DNA of 64,000 nucleotides from Alphaproteobacteria bacterium (GTDB lineage Bacteria; Pseudomonadota; Alphaproteobacteria; Caulobacterales; Caulobacteraceae). Each line of letters starts with the position of its first letter. The stretch's first letter is position 1. The stretch spans positions 1 to 64,000 of the forward strand of contig JAHJOK010000075.1 of assembly GCA_018820205.1 (NCBI GenBank), given 5' to 3'. The position numbers and the translations under genes were made by a program. The notes beneath the pieces are model-generated. The model was not told the origin of the DNA, made no database searches, and was given only the letters and a program-made list of their open reading frames with translations. Positions 51,385 to 60,717 of the stretch are shown here, piece after piece.

Positions 51385-53372
51385 TCATCGAGTTCGGCGC
51401 CTTCGCGCTGATCCTCGCGCTGGCGCTGTCGGCCTTGCAGACGGGCCTGGCGGCGGCGGGCCGGATCCGGCGCAGTCCGCTGCTGGCGGGCGGCGCCGAG
51501 GGGGCGGCGATCGCGGCGGCCCTGGCCACCGCCCTGGCGTTCGCGGCCTTGATCTTCGCCTTTGCGACCTCCGACTTCTCAGTCGCGAACGTGGCCAACA
51601 ACAGCCACACCGACAAGCCGATGCTGTACAAGGTCGCCGCCGCCTGGGGCAGCCACGAGGGGTCGCTGGTGCTGTGGTGCCTGGTCATGACCGGGTTCGG
51701 CGCCGCGTTGACGCGGGCGCGGGGCCTGCCGTTCGGACTGAAGACGTCGGCCGTCGGGGTGCAGGGCGGGCTGGGGACGTTGTTCCTGGCCTTCGCGGTC
51801 TTCACTTCCAACCCGTTCGCGCGGCTGGATCCGGCGCCTTTCCAGGGGGCGTCGCTGAACCCTTTGCTGCAGGACCCGGCGCTCGCGATCCATCCGCCGC
51901 TGCTCTATGCCGGCTATGTCGGGTTCTCGGTGACGTTTTCGCTGGCGGTGGCGGCCCTGATCGAGGGCAGGGCGTTTTCCGGCTTCTGGCCCGCCTGGGG
52001 ACGCTGGGTGCGGCCGTGGGCCCTGGCCAGCTGGGTGTTTCTGACCATCGGCATCACCCTGGGCGCCTTCTGGGCCTATTACGAGCTGGGCTGGGGCGGC
52101 TGGTGGTTCTGGGATCCGGTCGAGAACGCCAGCTTCATGCCGTGGCTGGCCGGGGCGGCGCTGCTGCATTCGGCGGTGGTGACCGAGCGGCGCGGGGCGC
52201 TGGCCGGCTGGACCGTGTTTCTGGCGCTGACCGCCTTCACCTTTTCGATGCTGGGGGCCTTTCTGGTGCGGTCCGGCGTCCTGACGTCCGTCCATGCTTT
52301 CGCCGTCGATCCGGAGCGGGGGCTGATGCTGCTGGGCATACTGGCCTTCACGGCCGGGTCGGCCTTCGCCCTGTTCGCCTGGCGGGCGCCGCAGCTGAAG
52401 GGCGGGGGCCTGTTCGCGCCGGTCAGCCGCGAGGGCGCGCTGGTGCTGAACAACCTGTTCCTCACCGTGGCGGCGGCGACGGTGCTGCTGGGCACCCTGT
52501 ATCCGCTGATCCTGGAGGCGGCGACCGGCGCGACCATCTCGGTCGGCCCGCCCTATTTCGCCCTGACCTTCGTGCCGCTGATGACGGTCGCCTTCCTGAT
52601 CCTGCCGGCCGGACCGCTGCTGGCCTGGAAGCGGGGCGACCTGAAGGGCGCGATGCAGCGACTGGCCCTGGCCGGCGGCCTGGCCATCGCCTGCGGCTTC
52701 GTCGGCTGGCTGGCGTTCGAACCGAAGAAGGCGGTCGCGGCGGCGGGGCTGGCGGTCGGCGCCTGGCTCATCCTGGGCGCGCTGGCCGAGGCGGCCGAGC
52801 GGGTTCGCCTGTTCCGGGCGCCGCTGGCGGAGGTCGGTCGACGGGCGAAGGGCCTGCCGCTGGGCGCCTGGGGCATGACGCTGGCCCATGCGGGTCTGGG
52901 GGTGTTCGTGCTGGGCGCCGTGGTCGAGACCGGCTTCAAGATCGAGGCCGCCGCCCCCCTGCCCATCGGCGGCGAGGTTCGCGCCGGTCCATGGGCCGTG
53001 ACGCTGGACAGGGTCCAGATCATCGAGGGACCGAACTATCTGGCCGAACAGGGCACGCTGACCGTCGGATCGGTGGACGGCCGGGCGTTTCCCCGCACGA
53101 TCACGGCCGAGCGCCGGTTCTTTCCGGCGGGCGGACAGACGACCACCGAGGTGGGGCTGGATTTCCGGGGACTGGACGACGTCTATGTGGTCATGGGCGA
53201 GCGGCGATCCACGCCCGAGGCGGCCCAGGCCTGGACGGTCAGGGTCCATTACAACCCATGGGCGCGGCTGATCTTCCTGGGGCCGTTGGTGATGGCGCTG
53301 GGCGGGCTGCTGTCCCTGATGGACCGGCGGCTGAGGCTGGCCGTCGGCGGACGCAGGAGGGCGGCGGGATGA
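51381..53372 (+). CDS. ccmF: heme lyase subunit CcmF
   Basis: 663 residues with about 15 membrane helices. The WWD heme-handling domain is WGGWWFWDPVENASFMPWL at about 237-255, preceded by WGSHEGSLVLW near 90-100. Conserved His residues flank it (HPPLLYAGY, HSAVV). It transfers heme from CcmE to apocytochrome c in a complex with CcmH and CcmI. Overlaps both neighbours by four bases. Confidence 0.96.
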   Translation: MIIEFGAFALILALALSALQTGLAAAGRIRRSPLLAGGAEGAAIAAALATALAFAALIFAFATSDFSVANVANNSHTDKPMLYKVAAAWGSHEGSLVLWCLVMTGFGAALTRARGLPFGLKTSAVGVQGGLGTLFLAFAVFTSNPFARLDPAPFQGASLNPLLQDPALAIHPPLLYAGYVGFSVTFSLAVAALIEGRAFSGFWPAWGRWVRPWALASWVFLTIGITLGAFWAYYELGWGGWWFWDPVENASFMPWLAGAALLHSAVVTERRGALAGWTVFLALTAFTFSMLGAFLVRSGVLTSVHAFAVDPERGLMLLGILAFTAGSAFALFAWRAPQLKGGGLFAPVSREGALVLNNLFLTVAAATVLLGTLYPLILEAATGATISVGPPYFALTFVPLMTVAFLILPAGPLLAWKRGDLKGAMQRLALAGGLAIACGFVGWLAFEPKKAVAAAGLAVGAWLILGALAEAAERVRLFRAPLAEVGRRAKGLPLGAWGMTLAHAGLGVFVLGAVVETGFKIEAAAPLPIGGEVRAGPWAVTLDRVQIIEGPNYLAEQGTLTVGSVDGRAFPRTITAERRFFPAGGQTTTEVGLDFRGLDDVYVVMGERRSTPEAAQAWTVRVHYNPWARLIFLGPLVMALGGLLSLMDRRLRLAVGGRRRAAG

Positions 53373-53881
53373 GGGGGCGACTGCTGCCGGTCGTCTTGGC
53401 GACGCTGGCGATCGGGGACGCCGCGATGGCCCAGGAGCCTGCCGCACCGCCTGACCGACCGCTGGCCTCTGCGGGTCAGGAGGCGCGCGCCCAGGCCCTG
53501 TTCGAGGTCGTGCGCTGCGTCGTGTGTCAGCACGAATCCATCGCCGACAGTCCGGCCGGCATCGCCGGGGACATGCGCCGCCTGATCCGCGAGGAGATCG
53601 CGGCGGGGGCGACCGACCAGGCGGTCAAGGACGATCTGGTGCGGCGCTGGGGCGACTATGTGCTGTTCACGCCGCCGGTGCGCACGGGCACCTGGCTGTT
53701 GTGGTTCGGGCCGGCGCTGCTGGTGCTGGCGGGCGTCGCAGGACTGGTTCTGACCGCACGGCGCAAGGCGGTCGCGACCGCGCCGCTTTCGCCCGAGGAG
53801 GAGCGTCGCCTCGCCGAACTTCTCAAGACGGAAAGGGTTCGCCCTGATCCTGACGCATCCCCGCCTCACGACGGGCGTTGA
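53369..53881 (+). CDS. ccmH: cytochrome c biogenesis protein CcmH (CycL)
   Basis: 170 residues. Signal peptide, then the redox motif C50-V-V-C53 in FEVVRCVVCQHESIADS, followed by DMRRLIREEIAAGATDQAVK, and RWGDYVLFTPPV before a membrane helix (TWLLWFGPALLVLAGVAGLV). It keeps the apocytochrome haem-binding Cys pair reduced. The operon order ccmI-E-F-H, without a ccmG gene between F and H, equals the rhizobial cycHJKL arrangement. Confidence 0.95.
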   Translation: MRGRLLPVVLATLAIGDAAMAQEPAAPPDRPLASAGQEARAQALFEVVRCVVCQHESIADSPAGIAGDMRRLIREEIAAGATDQAVKDDLVRRWGDYVLFTPPVRTGTWLLWFGPALLVLAGVAGLVLTARRKAVATAPLSPEEERRLAELLKTERVRPDPDASPPHDGR

Positions 53882-53905
53882 GCGGGAGGAAGCCTGACGG
53901 TGCGG

Positions 53906-53936
53906 CGATTGGCCAATCGGGCCGACGCCCTATATC
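53906..53936 (+). promoter_or_regulatory. promoter with overlapping palindrome, upstream of degP
   Basis: CGATTGGCCAATCG (53906-53919) is a perfect 14-bp palindrome. It contains TTGGCC (53909-53914), which with TATATC (53931-53936) at 16-base spacing makes a plausible promoter. A protein bound to the palindrome would cover the -35 element. Confidence 0.45.
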
Positions 53937-53985
53937 AGAAGGCCAAACCGGCTCGACCGACCTGAATGAGGATCGCAAGACAACG

Positions 53986-55542
53986 ATGCTGAAGCGCAAG
54001 GAATTCATCCTGGGGGCCGCCGTCGGCCTGACATTCGCGGCCGTCGCGACCGCCGGCGGCGTGATCGACTGGCCGGGCGCCCAAGCCCAGGAGCGTCCAT
54101 CGGCGGGTCGATTGATTCCCTCGGCCGGCGCCGCCGGCTTGTTCGCCCCGCCCCAGGGCGCGCCGCTCAGTTTTGCCGACATCTTCGACCAGGTCTCGCC
54201 CGCCGTGGTGCAGATCGACGTCGAGTCCCGGGTCGAGCGCCCTCGCGGCGGCCTGATCCCCATTCCCGGCCTGCCCGGCTTCGGCTTCCAGGCGCCCGAG
54301 ACCGAACAGCCCGACGAGGAAGACGCCCCGACCGCCCAAGGCGCCGGCTCCGGCTTCTTCATCTCGGCCGACGGCTATATCGTCACCAACAACCACGTCG
54401 TGGCCAACGCCGAGAAGATCACCGTCAAACTGTCGGACGGCCGTGAGCTGCCGGGCCGTCTGGTCGGCCGCGACCCCGACACCGATCTGGCCGTGATCAA
54501 GGTCGAAGGGACCGAGTTCAACTTCGTGACTTTCGAGGAGACGGCCGAGCCGCGCGTGGGCGACTGGGTCATCGCGGTCGGCAATCCGTTCGGCCTGGGC
54601 GGCACGGCGACGGCCGGGATCGTTTCGGCCCGCGCGCGCGACATCGGCGACGGCACCACGCCGTATACCGACTACCTGCAGATCGACGCCGCCATCAACC
54701 GGGGCAACTCGGGCGGACCGACGTTCGACATCTATGGGCGGGTCATCGGCGTGAACTCGGCGATCTTCTCTCCGACCGGAGGCTCGGTCGGCATCGGCTT
54801 CGCCATTCCGGCCTCCATCGCCAAGTCGATCACCGACCGACTGGTGCGCGGCGAGACGATCGAGCGCGGCTATCTGGGCGTGGCCATCATCACGATGACC
54901 GAGGAACAACGCATCGCCTACGGTCTGCCGGAGGGTTCCGACGGCGCTATCGTCGGCAGCGTTACCGAAGGCGGTCCCGCCGCAGAGGGCGGCCTGCGCG
55001 AGGGCGATATCGTCACAGCCCTGAACGGCGAGGATGTCGACACGTCCACTGAACTGACCCGGCTGGTCGGCCGCGCCCGCCCGGGCGATCAACTTCGACT
55101 GGAGATCATTCGCGAGGGCCGTCGCCAGAGCGTCACGGTCCGATCGGGCACTCGCCCGTCGACCGAGGTCCTGAACGCCCAGAACAGGGGCCAGGAGCCG
55201 GAGGATGCGCCGGACCGTCCAGCGCCGCCGGCCGGTGAAGTGGTCGAGGGCATGACGGTCGCGCCCGTGACCGAGGCCCTGCGCAGCCGGTTCTCGATCC
55301 CTGACGGCGTCCAGGGCCTGGTGATCACGGCGGTGGCCGACGGTTCGCGGGCCGCCCGCGACCGCTACGAGCCCGGCTTCGTCATCCTGCAGGCCAACGG
55401 TCGTCCCGTGCGGACAGCGGCGGACCTGCGCGCCGCCGTCGCCGCCGCCCGGGCGGCGGAACGCGAAGGCATCCTGTTGCTGCTGCGCGCGGGCCGGAAC
55501 GGCAACGTGCCGATCGTGCTCGAGCTCTCCGAGGCTGAATAA
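53986..55542 (+). CDS. degP: Do/DegP-family periplasmic serine protease
   Basis: 518 residues from ATG 53986, which begins a signal-anchor (LKRKEFILGAAVGLTFAAVA). The trypsin-like triad is H137 (TNNHVVAN), D167 (DTDLAVIK) and S242 (NRGNSGGP). Two PDZ domains follow: GYLGVAIITMTEEQRIAYGL to about 415, and QGLVITAVADGSRAARDRYE at 445-518. It degrades or refolds damaged periplasmic proteins. The presence of a two-component pair just downstream fits an envelope-stress locus. A gene named degP, mucD or htrA would all be acceptable. Confidence 0.92.
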   Translation: MLKRKEFILGAAVGLTFAAVATAGGVIDWPGAQAQERPSAGRLIPSAGAAGLFAPPQGAPLSFADIFDQVSPAVVQIDVESRVERPRGGLIPIPGLPGFGFQAPETEQPDEEDAPTAQGAGSGFFISADGYIVTNNHVVANAEKITVKLSDGRELPGRLVGRDPDTDLAVIKVEGTEFNFVTFEETAEPRVGDWVIAVGNPFGLGGTATAGIVSARARDIGDGTTPYTDYLQIDAAINRGNSGGPTFDIYGRVIGVNSAIFSPTGGSVGIGFAIPASIAKSITDRLVRGETIERGYLGVAIITMTEEQRIAYGLPEGSDGAIVGSVTEGGPAAEGGLREGDIVTALNGEDVDTSTELTRLVGRARPGDQLRLEIIREGRRQSVTVRSGTRPSTEVLNAQNRGQEPEDAPDRPAPPAGEVVEGMTVAPVTEALRSRFSIPDGVQGLVITAVADGSRAARDRYEPGFVILQANGRPVRTAADLRAAVAAARAAEREGILLLLRAGRNGNVPIVLELSEAE

Positions 55543-55558
55543 GCCGTAACTCACGGTC

Positions 55559-55595
55559 TCGCCGCCGATGCGCTAACATCGGCGGCGATTCTGTT
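55559..55595 (+). terminator. hairpin between degP and the response regulator gene
   Basis: TCGCCGCCGATG (55559-55570) and CATCGGCGGCGA (55577-55588) form a perfect 12-bp stem with a 6-base loop, followed by TTCTGTT. The weak U tract suggests partial termination, so some degP transcripts could read on into the regulator genes. Confidence 0.7.
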
Positions 55596-55610
55596 GGAGA
55601 GGGCTGGCCC

Positions 55611-56282
55611 GTGAAAATTCTGGTTGTCGAGGACGATGCCGAGGCGGCCCAGGCCATGGTGCGCGGCCTGACGGAGGCGGGGCATGTGGTGTCGCACGCC
55701 ATCGACGGCGCCTATGGCCTGCTGGAAGCGCAAAAGGGCGAATACGACGTCTATGTCGTCGACCGGATGATGCCGCGCCTGGACGGCATCGGCATGGTCG
55801 AGACGCTGAGAAAGGACGGCGACCAGACGCCGGTCCTGTTCCTGTCGGCCATGGGCGAGGTCGAGGATCGGGTCGTCGGCCTGAAGGCCGGCGGCGACGA
55901 CTATCTGGTCAAGCCCTACGCCTTCGCCGAGCTGATCGCCCGGGTCGAGGCCCTGTCGCGCCGTCGCGAGACAGGCGGCGTCCAGACCGTGCTCAAGGTC
56001 GGCGACCTGGAAATGAACCTGATCGCCCGCACCGTGCATCGGGGCGCCAGCGAGATCGACCTTCAGCCGCGCGAGTTCCAGTTGCTGGAGTTCCTGATGC
56101 GCCACGCGGGCCAGTCGGTGACCCGCACCATGCTGCTGGAGAAGGTCTGGGAATACCATTTCGACCCCCAGACCAACGTCATCGACGTCCACATCAGCCG
56201 CTTGCGCTCCAAGATCGACAAGGGGTTCGACCACGCGATGCTGCAGACGGTCCGCGGCGCGGGGTATCGGCTGGAGGCGTAA
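55611..56282 (+). CDS. response regulator, OmpR family
   Basis: 223 residues from GTG 55611 with GGAGAGGG upstream. Receiver domain MKILVVEDDAEAAQAMVRGL, phospho-acceptor D51 in YVVDRMMPRLDG, and YLVKPYAFAELIARVEAL. The winged-helix domain has IDLQPREFQLLEFLMRHAGQ, KVWEYHFDPQTNVIDVHISR and RGAGYRLEA. It resembles the QseB/CzcR/TctD branch. Nine bases separate it from the kinase gene. Confidence 0.93.
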   Translation: MKILVVEDDAEAAQAMVRGLTEAGHVVSHAIDGAYGLLEAQKGEYDVYVVDRMMPRLDGIGMVETLRKDGDQTPVLFLSAMGEVEDRVVGLKAGGDDYLVKPYAFAELIARVEALSRRRETGGVQTVLKVGDLEMNLIARTVHRGASEIDLQPREFQLLEFLMRHAGQSVTRTMLLEKVWEYHFDPQTNVIDVHISRLRSKIDKGFDHAMLQTVRGAGYRLEA

Positions 56283-56291
56283 GCGTCCTTA

Positions 56292-57752
56292 ATGACCCTG
56301 CCCTCCCTTTTCCGCCGCACGCCTTTTCGGCTGACGCTGCTGTTCCTGGCCCTGTTCGCGGCGGCGGCGAGCGCGATCCTGGCCTACGTCTATGTGGCCT
56401 CGGCGGCCGAGGCGCAGGCGCGGGCCCGGTCGGACGTGGTGGCCGAGAACGCGGCCCTGACGGCCGTCTATCGCGAGCGGGGGGCCGATGTGCTGAACCA
56501 GGCGCTGGTGGACCGCATCCTGACGGGCGGGCCGTTCCTGTATCTGTTCATGGACCGACAAGGGCAGGGGATCACGGGCAATCTGAGCGTCACCGGTCAG
56601 GGCGCGGACGGCGCGACCGCGCGCCAGGCGCTGAATGAATCGCCGATCGAGGACTATACGGGCGGCGAACAGTGGGCGACCTTCCGCTTCACCGACACCG
56701 AGGCCGACGGACGGGTGGTGCGCAAGGAGGCGTTCGGGGTCCAGACCACCCTGCCCGGCGGCGAGATGCTGTATGTCGGCAAGGACCTGGGGGACACCGA
56801 GGCCTATCTGACGCGCCTGACCCAGGCGCTGTGGATGGCGATGGGGATGGTGCTGCTGCTGGGGGCCGGCGGAGGCCTGCTGATTTCCCGAAATGTCGAG
56901 CGGGCGATGGGGCGGCTGAACACGGTCGTGACGTCCGTGCAGGAAGGCGATCTGAAGGCGCGCGTCGCCGTGCGCGGGTCGGGCGACGAACTGGACGAAC
57001 TGGGCGTAGGACTGAACCGGATGCTGGACCGGTTGGAGGCCTCGATGGCCTCCACGCGCCATGCGGGGGACGCGATCGCCCACGACCTGCGCTCGCCCCT
57101 GACACGGATGCGGGCTCGGCTGGAGGTCGCCCTGATCGATGCAGAGGCCGGCAAGGTGTCCGGCGTCGACGCCCTGGAGGTCGCCCTGAACGAGGCGGAC
57201 ACCCTGCTGAAGACCTTCAACACCGTGTTGGCGATCGCGCGACTGCAGGCGGCGGCGGGCCGGGTTCCGGACGCCGCCGTGTTCGACGCCGCCGATCTGG
57301 CCGCCGACATGGCCGAACTTTACGAACCGGCCGCCGAGGACAAGGGGTTGGAGTTCTCGGCCGAGATCGAGCGCGGACTGTTGATCGAGGGCGCGCGACC
57401 GTTCCTGGCCCAGGCCCTGGCCAACGTCATCGACAACGCGATCAAATACACCCCGACCGGCGGGGCGGTGATGCTGCGCGCGCGCCGGCGCTCGTCGGGC
57501 GAGATCGAATATTCCATTACCGACACCGGGCCGGGCGTGCCCGAGGCGGATCGGCCGCGGGTGATCGAGCGGTTCGTGCGGCTGGACAACAGCCGCACAG
57601 AGGCCGGGTCGGGCCTCGGTCTGTCCCTGGTCGGCGCCGTGATGGAGGCGCATATGGGCCGGATCCAGCTGGACGAGGGACCGGGGGCCTATGGCGGGTC
57701 CGGGCCGGGGTTGCGGGTCGCCCTGGTCCTGCCGGCCGCGAGCGCGGGATGA
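56292..57752 (+). CDS. sensor histidine kinase with HAMP domain
   Basis: 486 residues. Membrane helices at about 13-35 (LTLLFLALFAAAASAILAYV) and 180-200 (WMAMGMVLLLGAGGGLLISR) enclose a periplasmic domain of about 140 residues. HAMP follows (RAMGRLNTVVTSVQEGDLKA), then HisKA with H264 in AIAHDLRSPLTRMR, and HATPase_c with VIDNAIKYTPTGG and AGSGLGLSLVGAVM. Partner of the preceding regulator. Stop and glnE start overlap by four bases (ATGA), so an envelope-sensing pair and a nitrogen regulator share a transcript. Confidence 0.92.
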   Translation: MTLPSLFRRTPFRLTLLFLALFAAAASAILAYVYVASAAEAQARARSDVVAENAALTAVYRERGADVLNQALVDRILTGGPFLYLFMDRQGQGITGNLSVTGQGADGATARQALNESPIEDYTGGEQWATFRFTDTEADGRVVRKEAFGVQTTLPGGEMLYVGKDLGDTEAYLTRLTQALWMAMGMVLLLGAGGGLLISRNVERAMGRLNTVVTSVQEGDLKARVAVRGSGDELDELGVGLNRMLDRLEASMASTRHAGDAIAHDLRSPLTRMRARLEVALIDAEAGKVSGVDALEVALNEADTLLKTFNTVLAIARLQAAAGRVPDAAVFDAADLAADMAELYEPAAEDKGLEFSAEIERGLLIEGARPFLAQALANVIDNAIKYTPTGGAVMLRARRRSSGEIEYSITDTGPGVPEADRPRVIERFVRLDNSRTEAGSGLGLSLVGAVMEAHMGRIQLDEGPGAYGGSGPGLRVALVLPAASAG

Positions 57753-60634
57753 ACGATGCGGGGCTTGGCCAGCATCTGAAACCCTGTGGCCCGGTCGTGG
57801 ACGGCGGGGCCGCCGAACGGGCGCGTGAGCGGCTGTCCGCACGGGCAGGGGAGGCCGGCTGGGGACAGGATCTGAAGGCGGCCTGGTCCGCGCTGGAGCC
57901 GGTGTTTTCCGCGTCTCCCTATCTGCTCGGCCTGGCCCGACGCTGGCCCGACGTTTTGCGGGCGATACTCGCGGACGCGCCGGCTGCGCGGCTGGACGCC
58001 GTTCTGGCCAGAACCATCGCCCTGACCGGAGGGGCGGACGACATGCGCGCGCCGCTCAGACTGCTGAAGGCGGAGCTGCATCTGCTGACGGCGCTGGCCG
58101 ATCTGGGCGGGGTCTGGGATCTGGATCAGGTCACGGGCGCGCTCAGCCGGTTCGCCGACGTCGCCTCGCGCGCCGCCCTGTCGGGCGTGGCGGAAGACCT
58201 GCGGCGGCGGGGCAGGCTGCTGACCGCCGCCGACGACAGCTGCGGCCCCATCCCCGGCCTGTTCGGTCTGGCCATGGGCAAGCATGGCGCGTTCGAGCTG
58301 AACTATTCCTCCGACATCGATCTGAGCCTGTTCTTCGACCCGGAGCGGTTGTCGCCGGTGCTGGCGGAGGGCATCGAGGCCCAGGGGCTGATGAACCGCG
58401 TGGCCCAGGGGGTGGCGTCGCTGCTCAGCGAACGCAGCGCCGAAGGCTACGTCTTCCGCGTCGACCTGCGGCTGCGGCCGGACCCGTCTTCGACGCCGCC
58501 GGTCGTGGCCGTGCCCATGGCGCTGGATTACTACGAGGGGGTCGGCCAGAATTGGGAGCGGGCGGCCTTCATCAAGGCCCGCGCCATCTGCGGCGATTTC
58601 GGCGCGGCGAGCGATTTCCTGAAGGCCCTGGACCCCTTCGTCTGGCGTCGCAGTCTGGACTATCAGGCGGTGCTCGACATCCAGTCGATCAAACGACAGA
58701 TCCATGTCCACAAGACCGGTGAGGGTCTGGAGGCGGCGGGCGCCAATCTGAAGCTGGGGCGCGGGGGCATACGCGAGATCGAATTCTACGCCCAGACCCA
58801 GCAGTTGATCTTGGGCGGACGCGACGCCTCGCTGCGCAGTCCGCGCACGGTCGATGCGCTGGCGGCCCTGGTGCGCCAGGGCCACCTGCCGGCCGATGTC
58901 GCACAGGAAATGACCGCCGCCTATGTCGCGCTGCGCGGTCTCGAGCATCGGGTGCAGATGCTGGAGGACGAGCAGACCCACATTCTGCCGGCCGATCCGG
59001 TCCGTCGGGCGGCGGTCGCGGCCCTGGCGGGCGAAGGCGATCTGGCCGCCTTCGATTCCGGGGTCGAGACGGTGCTGGTCGGCGTCAACCGACATTATGG
59101 CGAACTGTTCGAGGGTGGGGAGGAACTGTCCTCGCCGTTCGGCAGCCTGGTCTTCACCGGCGTGGAAAACGACCCGGAGACGCTGGCCACGCTGGAACGG
59201 ATGGGATTTTCAGAACCCGCCGCCGTCGCCGACACGATCCGGTCCTGGCACCACGGGCGCATTCCCGCGACACGGTCGGTCAGGGGGCGCGAACTGTTCA
59301 CCCGGCTGGCCCCGCAGTTGCTGACGGCGCTGGCGCGGACGGGCGCGGCCGATGCGGCGTTCCGGCGCTTCTCCGTATTCTTCAAGGGGCTGGCGGCGGG
59401 GGTCCAGGTCCAGGCCCTGTTCCTGAACCAGCCCGAACTGTTCGAGCGGATCGTCGGGGTGATGGCTTTCGCGCCCCGGCTGGCGCGGACCCTGGGCCGT
59501 TATCCGGCGGCGCTCGATTCCATGCTGGATGCGCGGTTCGAAACCGAACTGGGCGTCAACACCGGCCTGTTCGACCAGATGGACGAGGAGGCGAAGGCGG
59601 CCGGCGATTTCGAGGGGGCCATGAACGCCGTGCGGCGTCTGCACCGCGAACAGGCCTTCCGCATCGGCATGCAGACCCTCAGCGGCCGCGTCGGTCCGGA
59701 AGCCGCGGGCAAGGGGTTCACAAATCTGGCGGACGCGGTGATGCGAACCCTGTCGGCATCGGCCCTGACCGAGACCGAACGGCTGGGCGGGTCCATGGCC
59801 GGCGCGGTCGCCGTTATCGCTCTGGGCAAGGCCGGATCGGGCGAGATGACGGCCGGGTCCGACCTGGACCTGATGACCGTCTACGACGCGCCGCCCGAGG
59901 GCGTGTCGGCGGGCAAGGGGTGGTCGGCCGACACCTTCTATGTGCGGTTCACCCAGCGTCTGATCTCGGCCCTGTCGGCGCACACGGCCGAAGGCGGACT
60001 GTATGAAGTCGATATGCGGTTGAGGCCCTCGGGGTCGAAGGGACCGGTGTCGGTGCCGCTTTCGGGATTCAACGCCTATTACGCCGATGACGCCGCCACA
60101 TGGGAATTCATGGCGCTGACGCGGGCCCGCGTCGCCTGGGCCAGCGATCCCGCGTTCGGCGTGAAGGTGACCGAGGCGATCGAAGGGGCTCTCCGCAGGC
60201 CTCGGCCGGGGGTGAAGGTCGCCGCCGACGTGCGGGCGATGCGCGACCTGATGGACAGGGAACGGCGGCCGGCCGGCTTCTGGGACCTGAAACTTGTTTC
60301 CGGCGGCCTGGTGGACGCCGAGTTCGTCGGCCAGTTCCGTCAGCTTCAGTCGGCGGGGAAGGGCGGGCCGCTGACGGTATCGACGCTCGGCCAGCTGGCG
60401 CACGACGCGCCGCTGCGGGAGACCTGGGCCCTGCACCAGGCGCTGGCGCAGCTTCTGGCCTGCGCCTTCGACGACAAGGGCGATCCGGAAGCGGAATCCG
60501 ACACCTTTCGCGCACGTCTGGCCGAGGCGGCCGGAGAACGGGACTTCCCGGCCCTGCGCCGCCGTCTGGAACGGGTGCGGAAAACGGCCCGCAAGGCTTT
60601 CGAAAAAGCGCTTCCCGTCGCCCGCGACGGATAG
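57749..60634 (+). CDS. glnE: bifunctional glutamine synthetase adenylyltransferase/deadenylase
   Basis: 961 residues, the usual size. Two nucleotidyltransferase domains are present: the N-terminal GLAMGKHGAFELNYSSDIDL near 172-191 and the C-terminal IALGKAGSGEMTAGSDLDLM near 690-709, each with the G-x-D-x-D metal motif, and each followed by YEVDMRLRPSGSKGPVS or FRVDLRLRPDPSSTPPV. It attaches AMP to glutamine synthetase or removes it in response to nitrogen state via PII. Overlaps the upstream kinase gene by four bases. Confidence 0.95.
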   Translation: MNDAGLGQHLKPCGPVVDGGAAERARERLSARAGEAGWGQDLKAAWSALEPVFSASPYLLGLARRWPDVLRAILADAPAARLDAVLARTIALTGGADDMRAPLRLLKAELHLLTALADLGGVWDLDQVTGALSRFADVASRAALSGVAEDLRRRGRLLTAADDSCGPIPGLFGLAMGKHGAFELNYSSDIDLSLFFDPERLSPVLAEGIEAQGLMNRVAQGVASLLSERSAEGYVFRVDLRLRPDPSSTPPVVAVPMALDYYEGVGQNWERAAFIKARAICGDFGAASDFLKALDPFVWRRSLDYQAVLDIQSIKRQIHVHKTGEGLEAAGANLKLGRGGIREIEFYAQTQQLILGGRDASLRSPRTVDALAALVRQGHLPADVAQEMTAAYVALRGLEHRVQMLEDEQTHILPADPVRRAAVAALAGEGDLAAFDSGVETVLVGVNRHYGELFEGGEELSSPFGSLVFTGVENDPETLATLERMGFSEPAAVADTIRSWHHGRIPATRSVRGRELFTRLAPQLLTALARTGAADAAFRRFSVFFKGLAAGVQVQALFLNQPELFERIVGVMAFAPRLARTLGRYPAALDSMLDARFETELGVNTGLFDQMDEEAKAAGDFEGAMNAVRRLHREQAFRIGMQTLSGRVGPEAAGKGFTNLADAVMRTLSASALTETERLGGSMAGAVAVIALGKAGSGEMTAGSDLDLMTVYDAPPEGVSAGKGWSADTFYVRFTQRLISALSAHTAEGGLYEVDMRLRPSGSKGPVSVPLSGFNAYYADDAATWEFMALTRARVAWASDPAFGVKVTEAIEGALRRPRPGVKVAADVRAMRDLMDRERRPAGFWDLKLVSGGLVDAEFVGQFRQLQSAGKGGPLTVSTLGQLAHDAPLRETWALHQALAQLLACAFDDKGDPEAESDTFRARLAEAAGERDFPALRRRLERVRKTARKAFEKALPVARDG

Positions 60635-60717
60635 TCGGTCCAACCGCGTTACATCTTCAAGACAAGGGGATTGCCGGAGGCGTGTCCAATGACATGCCAG
60701 CCACTGGAGATGAACAC

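Noticed and set aside
53369..53881. Search for ccmG between ccmF and ccmH
   Set aside because: The genes overlap by four bases, so no ccmG is here; the cycHJKL order explains this and it is not a deletion.
53935..55554. Minus-strand open frame covering degP
   Set aside because: Antisense shadow of a gene with an intact protease triad.
56672..57748. Long upstream extension of the glnE frame
   Set aside because: It runs through the histidine kinase gene in another frame; the ATG at 57749 with an ATGA overlap gives normal GlnE length.
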